Shown here: piece by piece, positions 1 to 7,734 of the stretch | Layout of the letters: each line of letters starts with the position of its first letter | Numbering within the stretch: the stretch's first letter is position 1 | Assembly (NCBI GenBank): GCA_963765585.1 | Contig: CAVXXB010000011.1 | Coordinates: 280,859-344,858 of the forward strand | Direction: 5' to 3' | Source: CAVXXB01 sp963765585 | GTDB lineage: Bacteria > Calditrichota > Calditrichia > JAJRVZ01 | DNA length: 64,000 nt | Notes under the pieces: model-generated | What the model was told of the DNA's origin: nothing | What the model saw: the letters and a program-made list of their open reading frames with translations, nothing else | Database searches by the model: none | Made by a program: the position numbers and the translations under genes

Positions 1-122
1 ATTAACGATTGTTTAAAGTTCTTCAGATTGCGTAATGAAGACATTCATAGATCATTTTTGCAGAACTGCGATACAATGTGGCCCTGTACCAATACGAATT
101 GATAAAATCATTTATTCAATAT

Positions 123-2363
123 CTAGTTCACCGGCATATTTTCCTGCAGGTATCTGGTTAGCAAACTACGCAAATGAAGGGTTGTATTCTCGCCCTCCCG
201 GATCGAATGACTGCGATTCGGATACGCCATCATGGTAAAGGGTTTATTCAGGCGTATTAATTCATTAATCAACAATTCGGCACCCTGATAATGTACATTA
301 TCATCACCTGTACCATGCACCACTAACAGGTTTCCCCTAAGATTCTTTGCATGCGTAATTGGTGATCCCTCTTTGTATCCATCGGGATTATCTTTGGGCA
401 AACCCATATAACGTTCCTGATAAATGGTATCATACAATCGTTGATTGGGAACCGGTGCCACAGACATGGCAGTATGATAGAGTTCGGGATACCGGAAGAT
501 CATATTCAAACTCATAGAACCACCGCCACTCCAGCCCCAAATCGCAATGCGCCCGGGATCCATATATGGTCGTTCATCAAGCAGCACACGCACCGCAGTT
601 GCCTGGTCCAGGGACGCCAGTATTCCAATCTTACCATATACCATTTTTCGCCACTCACGACCACGTGGTGCAGGTGTTCCCCGATTATCGATACTCATAA
701 TGATATATCCCTTTTGACTCAACAGCAGATGCCACATATATGTTGAGCCAAACCATTTATCCAGTACCGTCTGATTCCAGGGCTCACCATAGATATAGAA
801 CAAAACCGGATATTTCTGAGATTCGTCAAAATCAGGTGGTAAAATCGTATAGCCGTCAAGGGCGACATCATCTTCAATATTTACGCGGAAAAATTCTGTT
901 TCACCAGTATTAAGCCCACTCAGTTTATCTTTAAGTTTATCATTGTCCACCATGACGCGAACAACTTCATGTGAGGGCAATTGAACAAGTTCCGTTCTCG
1001 GAGGAATATTAAATGCAGAATAGGTATGAATGGCATATTTTCCATCGGGACTGAATTCATAAACATGTGTCCCCGCTTCTTTTTCCGGATTTATCAAGAC
1101 CGGTTTCGATTTTTTATAAATATTTCCGCGAAACAAATAGCGTTGGGTGGGATTAGAAGGAGATGCGATGTAGTAATAATCCCCGGATTCGCTATCCACA
1201 TAGTTGAGTTTAATCACATCAAAATCACCGGGTGATACGCAGGTGATACCGCTACCATCGCGATTGACCATATATAAATGCCGCCAGCCATCACGCTCGC
1301 TGATCCAGATAAACTGTTTGTTATTATTCACCCATTTAAAATCGGTGACTACATCAAGCCATGCAGCATCTTTTTCAGTAAGCAGTATTTGGGTCTCATC
1401 TTTTTGCATATCCCATTCGGTCAGCCAGATTGTATTTTGCTGACGGTTAAGACGTTGGAATAAAATATTATTTGATTCAGGAATCCATTCCATCCAGGCA
1501 ATATAATGCTGCCGGGGATCACCCGGTAAGTCTAAAAATTTTATCTTTGCACTATTCACACTGACAACACCTATTTTGCAGGCAGAGTTGGTCGTTCCGA
1601 CTTTGGGATATTGAATGGGAATCAATTTGGGATATATCGAATCGGTATTGTTAATCATATAAAAAGTACCAATCCCTTCCGCATCAAGTTGCCAAAAGGC
1701 GATATTTTCAGAATCCGGACTCCAGCGAAATCCTTTACGTAGATGAAATTCTTCCTCATATACCCAGTCGAAAGTGCCATTGATTATTGTGTCTGAGCCA
1801 TCGGATGTAAGTTGTTTGATTTTTTGATCACTCAGGTCTTCAACATATAAATTATTTTTATAGACATATGCCACCTGGTTGCTATTTGGAGAGAATTCGG
1901 CGAACATCAATGATGCAGATTCAAGTCCTTTACCCACTTGCCATAATTTTTCTGAATTGGTATCATATACCCAATAGTCACCGCGTGTATGGTACCGCCA
2001 GACTTTTCTCGTATTGGTAAAAATGAGTAAATATTGCTTGTTTCCCGACCACTGATAACTGTATACATCCAACGGATCGGTTTTGCCCATGGGAATTAAT
2101 TTTTCAGCCGGTACGACAACATTCTTTTCACCGGATTTGGTTGTAAACTCATCTATGTCTTTGAGTTTATACTTTTTCCGGTCGGTCGGTGTATACGACT
2201 GACCATTATTCAGCCATTGTACACTTCCGAACGCCTCCGCATCAAAGACTTTATCCTTAAATATTTGTTCCAGGGTAATCTGTGAAGGATTCATTTCCTG
2301 AGCGGCAATTATTCCCGTGCAGACGAGAACTAAAAGAATACTTAATATCAACAATTTCTTCAT
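123..2363 (-). CDS. DPP IV-like dipeptidyl peptidase (S9B)
   Basis: Secreted serine peptidase of the prolyl oligopeptidase family that should remove X-Pro or X-Ala dipeptides from peptide N-termini in the periplasm or at the surface. A signal peptide (MKKLLILSILLVLVCTG) is followed by an eight-bladed propeller with the DPP IV substrate-anchoring motif DWVYEEE, then an alpha/beta hydrolase. The nucleophile is in GWSGGGS near residue 615, the acid in GDDNVH near 690 and the His in SHSI near 720. The 746-residue length is normal. I chose this start because GGGAG precedes it and the signal peptide begins there. An in-frame upstream ATG at 2462 lies inside the inserted element at 2387-2769 and would add 33 odd residues. 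Downstream partners lie outside the window. Confidence 0.93.
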   Translation of the reverse strand: MKKLLILSILLVLVCTGIIAAQEMNPSQITLEQIFKDKVFDAEAFGSVQWLNNGQSYTPTDRKKYKLKDIDEFTTKSGEKNVVVPAEKLIPMGKTDPLDVYSYQWSGNKQYLLIFTNTRKVWRYHTRGDYWVYDTNSEKLWQVGKGLESASLMFAEFSPNSNQVAYVYKNNLYVEDLSDQKIKQLTSDGSDTIINGTFDWVYEEEFHLRKGFRWSPDSENIAFWQLDAEGIGTFYMINNTDSIYPKLIPIQYPKVGTTNSACKIGVVSVNSAKIKFLDLPGDPRQHYIAWMEWIPESNNILFQRLNRQQNTIWLTEWDMQKDETQILLTEKDAAWLDVVTDFKWVNNNKQFIWISERDGWRHLYMVNRDGSGITCVSPGDFDVIKLNYVDSESGDYYYIASPSNPTQRYLFRGNIYKKSKPVLINPEKEAGTHVYEFSPDGKYAIHTYSAFNIPPRTELVQLPSHEVVRVMVDNDKLKDKLSGLNTGETEFFRVNIEDDVALDGYTILPPDFDESQKYPVLFYIYGEPWNQTVLDKWFGSTYMWHLLLSQKGYIIMSIDNRGTPAPRGREWRKMVYGKIGILASLDQATAVRVLLDERPYMDPGRIAIWGWSGGGSMSLNMIFRYPELYHTAMSVAPVPNQRLYDTIYQERYMGLPKDNPDGYKEGSPITHAKNLRGNLLVVHGTGDDNVHYQGAELLINELIRLNKPFTMMAYPNRSHSIREGENTTLHLRSLLTRYLQENMPVN

Positions 2364-2378
2364 TTCTTTCTCCCACAA

Positions 2379-2386
2379 TGTTAGAG
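2379..2386. repeat. Target duplication TGTTAGAG, element copy 1
   Basis: TGTTAGAG lies directly left of the element at 2387-2769 and is repeated exactly at 2770-2777 on its right. A perfect 8-bp duplication marks a real transposition event. Confidence 0.9.
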
Positions 2387-2769
2387 GGTAGTGTAAAAAA
2401 TAACCACAGAGTACACAGAGTAAATTATTAATATTATTTAGGTTAATGCTATTTCTAATCATCTCCCCTCTGTGATCTCTTATAAGATAACTCTTCTTAT
2501 TCCTTCTTTTAATTTGTCAACATTAAAATTGATCAACAATCCGACTTTTAGATTTTCTGCTCTCAGGTAAGTTAGCACCTGGGCAATATGAATATTCTAA
2601 CAGACCTGGCCCAAGTAATGAGTGAACTTCAATAGCACAGGAAATTATTTTCTCAGTAATATCTCTTAAAGGATATTCTTTTAGAGTTCTCAGAGTTTTC
2701 CTCTGAGTGCTCTGTGGTTTCATCTTTTTATCCTGTTTTTCATTTTTTCATAGAACTTTTGACACTACC
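2387..2769 (-). mobile_element. MITE-like element, copy 1 (383 bp)
   Basis: Non-autonomous mobile element. The ends are GGTAGTGTAAAA and, read on the other strand, GGTAGTGTCAAAA. Inside each end is a second inverted match built on CCACAGAG. The flanking 8-bp duplication is perfect. It encodes no transposase, only a deleted GxxExxY gene in the same direction as the peptidase gene downstream. It ends 23 nt before that gene's ATG, so it separates the ribosome binding site from whatever promoter was there. Two more copies of exactly 383 bp occur at 6340 and 41966 and differ by a few substitutions. An 8-bp duplication and such termini would fit an IS256-like or ISL3-like transposase acting in trans. 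That assignment is inference. Confidence 0.88.
2480..2723 (-). pseudogene. GxxExxY (PDDEXK-type) remnant, copy 1
   Basis: The first part reads DITEKIISCAIEVH then LGPGLLE, the recognisable N-terminus of GxxExxY proteins, small PDDEXK-superfamily proteins of about 125 residues. Right after LLEYSY the frame breaks. In another frame the sequence continues AQVLTYLRAENLKVGLL then INFNV and a stop, which is the family's C-terminus. About 60-80 central residues, including the expected nuclease core, are missing. A 66-residue chimeric product (stop at 2523) could still be made. All three copies share the same junction, so the deletion preceded their spread. Confidence 0.8.
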
Positions 2770-2895
2770 TGTTAGAGGCAGTCTAAAACACTCCATAGAG
2801 AATTTTGTACTTATCTTCGATCATTCAAGTTAAGTCAAATATTTGTACACTACAAAGTTCACGAAGAACACGAAGGCATTTTATAATAAACGCCC

Positions 2896-2935
2896 AATGT
2901 CATCTCGCAGAGATCCTCCCGTTCTATGTGCACCA
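2896..2935. repeat. Dispersed TGTCATCTCGCAGAGATC palindrome, copy A (left arm)
   Basis: AATGTCATCTCGCAGAGATC then CTCCCGTTC matches the left arm of the copy at 63161-63262; the right arm is missing. It lies just downstream of the AAA ATPase gene. Confidence 0.65.
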
Positions 2936-2944
2936 CGTTAAAAA

Positions 2945-4090
2945 TTAGTTAAACACAGAATCCGACAGACTTTCGATCGGACAAAACAAAATCGTTATGC
3001 CATTTATTTTTTGGACATACATATCAGACACAAAAGGACAGATAACCAAATTTTTTCCCTCGGGGTACAGATCCCGAAAAATTTTCATCGAATTTATATT
3101 AAAATAATCAGGATTGATTTTACATTCTATGGTATGTACTGCTTTATTTTTCCCGCGTAATATAAAATCAATTTCGCGGCCTGATTTATCACGCCAGTAC
3201 ATAAGGTTATCGGCAGCACCAGAAGTCCGTAATGTATCCAATACGAGATGTTCCCAAAGTACATCACGATCTTCTTCCCTGATCTCATTCCAACCATTTA
3301 TATGAGTGATAAATCCTGTATCAAATGCATACAATTTGGGACGTTGGGTAATTTCACGCCGGCCACCACCATGAAACGGTGACAATAAATGAAGTGCATG
3401 TGAAATAATCAATGAATCAATATGCGATTTAACTGTTTGCCTGCTAAGATCACTAAGTTTTGCCAGATTAGTATAATCGGCAAGACCACCACTCTGTCTC
3501 ATTAGCACCCTCAGAAGTTTTAAGAATCCTGTGCGATTTCGTATGGAAAATAGTTCCTGTATATCACGGGCATAAAAGCTGTCAATCCATTCGGAAAAAA
3601 ATGATTCATCTTTGACATTCATTAGGAGTGATTCCGGGAGTCCGCCATGCAACAGGCGTTTATCCAGATCATTTATTGCGAATTCATTTTGACATTCCTG
3701 CCAAAGAACGGGGGTTAAATAAATGGTTTGTTTACGTCCGGTCAGACTATCGCGAAACTTCTTTGTAGCAGCAAGTGTGGAAGAACCCGTTGCCAGCATC
3801 CTGAGATCCGGATATTCATCGGCAGCAATTTTCAGTAAGTTACTTGGATCTTCCAACCGGTGAATTTCATCAAATACAATAACCGCATTCTCTTTTACAC
3901 TTTTATAGAAGGATTCAGGATCTTGCAGTTTTCTCAAAGTAGACGGCAAATCACAATTCAGATATATAATTTCATTAAGCATTTTAGACATAGTTGTTTT
4001 ACCAACCCGTCTCACACCTGACAACCAGACAATGGGCCGAACCTTCCAGGCTTCCTTAATTTTATCTATCCACAAATTACGAAAGACCAC
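2945..4090 (-). CDS. AAA ATPase with DUF4143 domain
   Basis: Stand-alone ATPase of the AAA_14/DUF4143 group. Walker A is GVRRVGKTT near residue 25 and Walker B is AVIVFDEIHR near residue 75. A sensor-like ATGSS follows near 101. The second half (about 190-370) is the DUF4143 part, with a helix-turn-helix-like stretch (DLSRQTVKSHIDSL) and a nuclease-like block (GREIDFIL, then TIECK) of the restriction-endonuclease-like fold. The 381-residue length is usual. The family is very common in environmental genomes, often in variable regions, and its role is unknown. The gene stands alone between repeat-rich spacers. Function beyond ATP hydrolysis is not claimed. Confidence 0.85.
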   Translation of the reverse strand: MVFRNLWIDKIKEAWKVRPIVWLSGVRRVGKTTMSKMLNEIIYLNCDLPSTLRKLQDPESFYKSVKENAVIVFDEIHRLEDPSNLLKIAADEYPDLRMLATGSSTLAATKKFRDSLTGRKQTIYLTPVLWQECQNEFAINDLDKRLLHGGLPESLLMNVKDESFFSEWIDSFYARDIQELFSIRNRTGFLKLLRVLMRQSGGLADYTNLAKLSDLSRQTVKSHIDSLIISHALHLLSPFHGGGRREITQRPKLYAFDTGFITHINGWNEIREEDRDVLWEHLVLDTLRTSGAADNLMYWRDKSGREIDFILRGKNKAVHTIECKINPDYFNINSMKIFRDLYPEGKNLVICPFVSDMYVQKINGITILFCPIESLSDSVFN

Positions 4091-4526
4091 TATGGCACCT
4101 TATTTAACAAATAGACGTCTCAATGTAAGATATAGACAACGAATAGTCAACAGAATAAAAATAAATAATCATTTCAAATGGTCGTCCTGTCCCGGAGGAG
4201 TCATCCTGTCCCGGAACGGGATCCTATGGATAAGGACCTTTTTTCCAGTAGTAGGTTTTGGGTGAATATCGATTAGATAGAAATTAACTGCAAAGGACGC
4301 AAAGATCGTACAGAGAACGCCGAGATTAATAATTCTGAGGAAAGTCTCTAAGTACCTAAGCGAGGAAAATTTGAGTATTTGGGGATAAAATGAATAGCTA
4401 CAGAGGGCACAAAGAAGTTAATTATTTTAAAAACTTTGCGATCTTTGCGTCATTCTCTGCGCCATTGCGGTAAAAAAACATTATCACCTAATGAGACGTA
4501 AGTTTCGGGGGTGATCTTCTCGGTTA
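4091..4526. other. Repeat-rich spacer without a gene
   Basis: No coding sequence is supported here. The stretch holds a copy of the CCTGTCCCGGAACGGGAT repeat (4171-4243). It also contains AT-rich sequence with GGACGCAAAGATCG, CAGAGAACGCCGAG and CTTTGCGATCTTTGCG phrases, the CACAGAG-type intergenic sequence seen elsewhere in the window. Confidence 0.6.
4171..4243. repeat. Dispersed CCTGTCCCGGAACGGGAT repeat, copy A
   Basis: ATTTCAAATGGTC then TCCTGTCCCGGAACGGGATC and TATGGATAAGGACC. Related copies are at 10631-10685 (opposite strand) and 33055-33108. The core ATCCTGTCCCGGAACGGGAT is an imperfect palindrome, so this is a REP-like intergenic family. Confidence 0.75.
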
Positions 4527-4706
4527 CTATTCTGAAGCGGGTTTCCCCATATGTATGGCAGAGTCCGGTGGTGCATAAGGATACGTACCCTGCCACGCGG
4601 TTGGCACATTCATCTTCAATCCTGTACGGACATGAGGCGCCGGGGCACAGCTAAATAGCCGGAACCCAGCGATGAGAATAATAAATGTGTATATAAGTTT
4701 TTTCAT
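4527..4706 (-). CDS. Small lipoprotein, 59 residues
   Basis: A short reading frame starts 8 nt after the stop of the VOC lipoprotein gene and is co-directional with it. It begins MKKLIYTFIILIAGFRLFSC, a signal peptide with a lipobox (L-F-S-C) giving a lipidated Cys at residue 20. The mature part is about 40 residues, rich in Pro and Ala, with PTAWQGTYPYAPPDSA. No good Shine-Dalgarno is visible, so translation may depend on coupling to the upstream gene. I do not recognise a family. It could be a full small lipoprotein or the 5' remnant of a longer one, since the next 430 bases are non-coding. Confidence 0.6.
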   Translation of the reverse strand: MKKLIYTFIILIAGFRLFSCAPAPHVRTGLKMNVPTAWQGTYPYAPPDSAIHMGKPASE

Positions 4707-4714
4707 TTTTATAA

Positions 4715-5575
4715 TTATTCAATAGGCCACTTCTGCACAGCAATAATACCACCGGTTGGATCTTCGATCACCGCGACTGATCCTTTACGTATATCCTGGG
4801 TTGGCTCGAGTAATACTTTGCCACCCAATTGTTTGGTGCGTTTCACGACCGGGCCCGGATCCTCAACTCGGATATAGGGCAACCAGGTAGGTTTGATATC
4901 CTGACGTTTAGTTTGAACGATTCCTGCACGATATTTATGCTTATACTTTAAAACCAGGTATTCGCGGCCTTCTGTCAATTCCTGCTTTTCTACATTATAA
5001 TTCATCAGTTTTTCATAGAATGTGATCGCACCCGGAGCATCGACTGTAATAAACTCACTCCAGAGCCATTGACCCAATCGCGGTAATATATCATCGGGAT
5101 CACCTCCGGTGGCGGTCAGCAGGATAAACACCGTTCCCTGCGGGTCTTTTACGACGGACATGCGGCCACGATCATCAAAATCCCAGGGCTCACGTAAAAT
5201 CGTACCGCCATTTTCCCTGATGTAATTAGCGGCTGCATCCACATCCTGTACGGAGAGATACGATAACCATCCGGTTGCTCTGATGTCCTCTTTTACCCGT
5301 CGTGATTCCAAAATGCCACAAACCGGATTTCCATGATGGCTTACCAGCGTATATCCGCCACCAAGATCTTCATATTCCCAGGCAAAAATATCCGCATAAA
5401 ATTTCTTTACTGTTTTTACGTCATCGGTAATGAGATCAACCCAGACGAATTTACCAAACTGAAATACATTGGTCGGTGTCTTTGTAATTGGCGGAAGTGT
5501 CATGCCACAACCGGACAGGAAAACCAGCATAATCAGCAGTAATCCAATATTTCTTGTATTAAATATAATTTTCAT
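4715..5575 (-). CDS. VOC (glyoxalase-fold) lipoprotein A
   Basis: Envelope lipoprotein with two vicinal-oxygen-chelate domains. The signal sequence ends in LVFLSGCGM, a lipobox with the lipidated Cys near residue 23. Domain 1 (about 40-150) begins FVWVDLITDDVKTVKKFYA and contains DPQGTVF. Domain 2 (about 165-285) contains WSEFITVDAPGAITFYEKL and EDPTGGIIAVQ. Secreted VOC proteins of this kind have no settled function. GGAG precedes the chosen ATG; an upstream in-frame ATG would add 17 residues without a signal peptide. A paralogue of the same layout is at 21197-22054. The small lipoprotein gene at 4527 follows it directly. Confidence 0.85.
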   Translation of the reverse strand: MKIIFNTRNIGLLLIMLVFLSGCGMTLPPITKTPTNVFQFGKFVWVDLITDDVKTVKKFYADIFAWEYEDLGGGYTLVSHHGNPVCGILESRRVKEDIRATGWLSYLSVQDVDAAANYIRENGGTILREPWDFDDRGRMSVVKDPQGTVFILLTATGGDPDDILPRLGQWLWSEFITVDAPGAITFYEKLMNYNVEKQELTEGREYLVLKYKHKYRAGIVQTKRQDIKPTWLPYIRVEDPGPVVKRTKQLGGKVLLEPTQDIRKGSVAVIEDPTGGIIAVQKWPIE

Positions 5576-5733
5576 TTCAACTCCATATCCTTTGTGGTTA
5601 TCGTTATATGATTGCATTCCTGACAATTTTACTCAAAGCAACTGAATTTTACATCATCCCGAGGCTTAAACTACAATTGATTTTCCAGGATATTAATATG
5701 GTTTTGTATTTTCAATTCCGACTAATTTATAGC

Positions 5734-6315
5734 TTAAAATATTTCAGTTGCGATACCAAGGTGTAGTCCAAAATAGGAGTATGTTTTCCCCTGTGCCTCG
5801 AATGCATAATTATACTTCACGGCCACCATGAGCGTCGCATCATATCCAACAGGAAAATTTACACCAACTTCAGGTGCAACACCAAAATGCCAATTTGATT
5901 CTTCAAATGTGTAAATACCGATACCCAATCTCTGTTTTATCAGATAGGCACCCAGTCCAAGCCCAAAATAGGGGCGAAGTTCTCTCTTCTTTCCCATATA
6001 ATAATGTGCTGTCGCGAGCAAAGGAAAGGAATTAATAGTACGGTTTTGCGTCCCGGTTACATGACCTTCCTCAATTTCCTGGGTTTCAGTCGCGACCTGG
6101 TTAAACACATTCCAGTTTAGCGAAATGCCAGCAGAAATATTGTCCTGAATATATTTACGCCATTCCAGACCGGCACCACGAAAACTGATTTTATCAATAT
6201 AATCGCTGGTTTCCCCTGATGGGTATGCTATCTGATAATTAAAATTTACCTGACCCTGAGAAAAAGCAACTGTACATATTACAAAGATTAGTAAAACAAT
6301 ATTTATAACTTTCAT
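5734..6315 (-). CDS. Outer-membrane beta-barrel, pair 1
   Basis: Predicted eight-stranded-type outer-membrane barrel of 193 residues: signal peptide (MKVINIVLLIFVICTVAFSQ), alternating aromatic strands and a C-terminal Phe. It is clearly homologous to the proteins at 17226 and 28501. Shared blocks are FRGAGLEWRKYI / FRGFGIEFRSFV, the ETQEIEEGHVTGTQNR loop, and NWHFGVAPEVG. Each of the three follows a DUF4136 lipoprotein gene. Here the 383-bp element lies between the two genes and ends 24 nt before this ATG. The ribosome binding site is AAAGGA. Function is unknown; a structural or lipoprotein-partner role is inferred from the pairing. Confidence 0.8.
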   Translation of the reverse strand: MKVINIVLLIFVICTVAFSQGQVNFNYQIAYPSGETSDYIDKISFRGAGLEWRKYIQDNISAGISLNWNVFNQVATETQEIEEGHVTGTQNRTINSFPLLATAHYYMGKKRELRPYFGLGLGAYLIKQRLGIGIYTFEESNWHFGVAPEVGVNFPVGYDATLMVAVKYNYAFEAQGKTYSYFGLHLGIATEIF

Positions 6316-6331
6316 TTTTTATTCCTTTGTT

Positions 6332-6339
6332 TTTCAATC
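6332..6339. repeat. Target duplication TTTCAATC, element copy 2
   Basis: TTTCAATC at 6332-6339 is repeated exactly at 6723-6730 on the other side of the element. It is a perfect 8-bp duplication and differs from the other two sites, so no fixed target sequence is evident. Confidence 0.9.
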
Positions 6340-6722
6340 GGTAGTGTAAAAAATAACCACAGAGTACCCGGAGTAAATTATTATTATTATTTATGTTAAT
6401 GCTATTTCTAATCATCTCCCCTCTGTGATCTCTTATAAGATAACTCTCTTTATTCCTTCTTTTAATTTGTCAACATTAAAATTGATCAACAATCCGACTT
6501 TTAGATTTTCTGCTCTCAGGTAAGTTAGCACCTGGGCAATATGAATATTCTAACAGACCTGGCCCAAGTAATGAGTGAACTTCAATAGCACATGAAATTA
6601 TTTTTTCAGTAATATCTCTTAAAGGATATTCTTTTAGAGTTCTCAGAGTTTGCCTCTGAGTGCTCTGTGGTTTCATCTTTTAATCCCGTCTTTCATTTTT
6701 TCATAGAACTTTTGACACTACC
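6340..6722 (-). mobile_element. MITE-like element, copy 2 (383 bp)
   Basis: Same length, termini and internal GxxExxY remnant as copy 1. It is inserted inside a lipoprotein/barrel operon. Removing 383 bp plus one 8-bp duplication leaves 34 bp between 6315 and 6741, the spacing seen in the third pair (34 bp) and close to the second (42 bp). It therefore interrupted an existing operon. Orientation relative to the downstream gene is the same as in copies 1 and 3. Confidence 0.88.
6433..6676 (-). pseudogene. GxxExxY remnant, copy 2
   Basis: Same chimeric frame as copy 1, with EKIISCAIEVHSLLGPGLLE joined out of frame to AQVLTYLRAEN. The N-terminal reading differs from copy 1 by one residue (TQRQ instead of TQRK). 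The frame of the first part ends at 6476. Confidence 0.78.
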
Positions 6723-6740
6723 TTTCAATCATCGATTATG

Positions 6741-7421
6741 TTATCTGGTACCTAAATATGGCGACTGTATAAATGCCTGATCCACTGCTTGTCCGATTCT
6801 GCCGGCACCTGCTGCCGAAGATCCACCTAACAATCCGTTAATGCCAAACCCCCATTCGGCAGGTAGTTCTCCCAAATCCGGGTTGAAATCATCCGGTTCA
6901 AATAAATAAACGATAATTGTTCCCGTGGAAAATGTATAGGGTACTGCAACACCAGGATAACCAGGTCCGTATCCGGGATAACCGGGTTGCCAATACCCCC
7001 AGCCGGGCCAGTAACCCCAACCGGGACCCCAACCGGGATAGTAGGACCAGCCTTGCCAGTTAGTTGTAAAGACACTTGCTAAAACAACCACATCTGGTAC
7101 AGAATCCTGTTGTGTCGTATCGATGGTGGTAATACGTGTATAACCAATATTAGCCATATTTGCAGCTATTCGTTCAAGAACTAATTCATCATATTCTCTG
7201 GAGATTTCATCCTCAGCTGTCGTATCAGGAAGAATATGCAGTATTGTATCCGGCATGGCGTATGTTTTTACAGCAGCAAAATTGTAATCTTTATTATAGC
7301 GTGTAATTACAACATCATAATCATCGATTGAATCAAGTCCACCATCGGGATAACAGGATGCCAATATCAGCGGAATAATACCTAAGATGATCAACAAATT
7401 TAATAAATTTTTAAATCTCAT
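6741..7421 (-). CDS. DUF4136 lipoprotein, pair 1
   Basis: Envelope lipoprotein of 226 residues. The signal peptide ends in LILASCYP, placing the lipidated Cys near residue 23. The DUF4136-like body has DYDVVITRYNKDYNFAAVKT then YAMPD, a helix ending LERIAANMANIGY, and PDVVVLASV. Near residues 125-160 is a Gly/Tyr/Trp/Pro tract (PGWGPGWGYWPGWGYWQPG and more), and the C-terminus has QAFIQSPYLG, which recurs in all three paralogues. AGGAGGT precedes the start. It is the first gene of a pair with the barrel at 5734, from which it is now separated by the mobile element. Function is unknown. Confidence 0.83.
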   Translation of the reverse strand: MRFKNLLNLLIILGIIPLILASCYPDGGLDSIDDYDVVITRYNKDYNFAAVKTYAMPDTILHILPDTTAEDEISREYDELVLERIAANMANIGYTRITTIDTTQQDSVPDVVVLASVFTTNWQGWSYYPGWGPGWGYWPGWGYWQPGYPGYGPGYPGVAVPYTFSTGTIIVYLFEPDDFNPDLGELPAEWGFGINGLLGGSSAAGAGRIGQAVDQAFIQSPYLGTR

Positions 7422-7734
7422 TAAAAATACCTCCTGGCTACAGTAGTCTATTTATATAGTGATAAATGAAAAATCAGTTAGTAAATGAACGACAAATCGT
7501 CTCATCCTATTTCGTTTTTTTTGAATTTAAGGATATTTATTATGAATCAGGTTTACAACTTTCTACGATTAATAAATAAATAAGTTTCTGCCGGAAAAAT
7601 AGTTTCTATTCCGAATAATTCTTCTCTCGCGGAGACCCGGAGATTAGAGATTAGAGATTTAGAATATAAATTACATGTATCAAATTCCCAGTTCCCAGTT
7701 CCGAATTACTCATCTCTTGGTCTATAGATGCCAA
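7422..7734. other. Spacer without a gene
   Basis: No gene is supported. The spacer is upstream of the DUF4136 gene and so should hold its promoter, but I cannot fix one. It contains short direct repeats (GATTAGAGATTAGAGATTTAG around 7643; TTCCCAGTTCCCAGTTCC around 7684). Confidence 0.5.

Noticed and set aside
441..746. 101-codon open frame on the plus strand
   Set aside because: Antisense to the catalytic domain of the peptidase; no independent support.
2364..2462. Longer N-terminus for the DPP IV-like protein
   Set aside because: The extra 33 codons lie in the inserted element and would precede the signal peptide; the inner ATG has a good ribosome binding site.
2523..2723. 66-residue reading frame in the element as a functional small gene
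   Set aside because: Its last 20 codons are an out-of-frame reading of the GxxExxY C-terminus and copy 3 has changed conserved positions, so it is better seen as a remnant.
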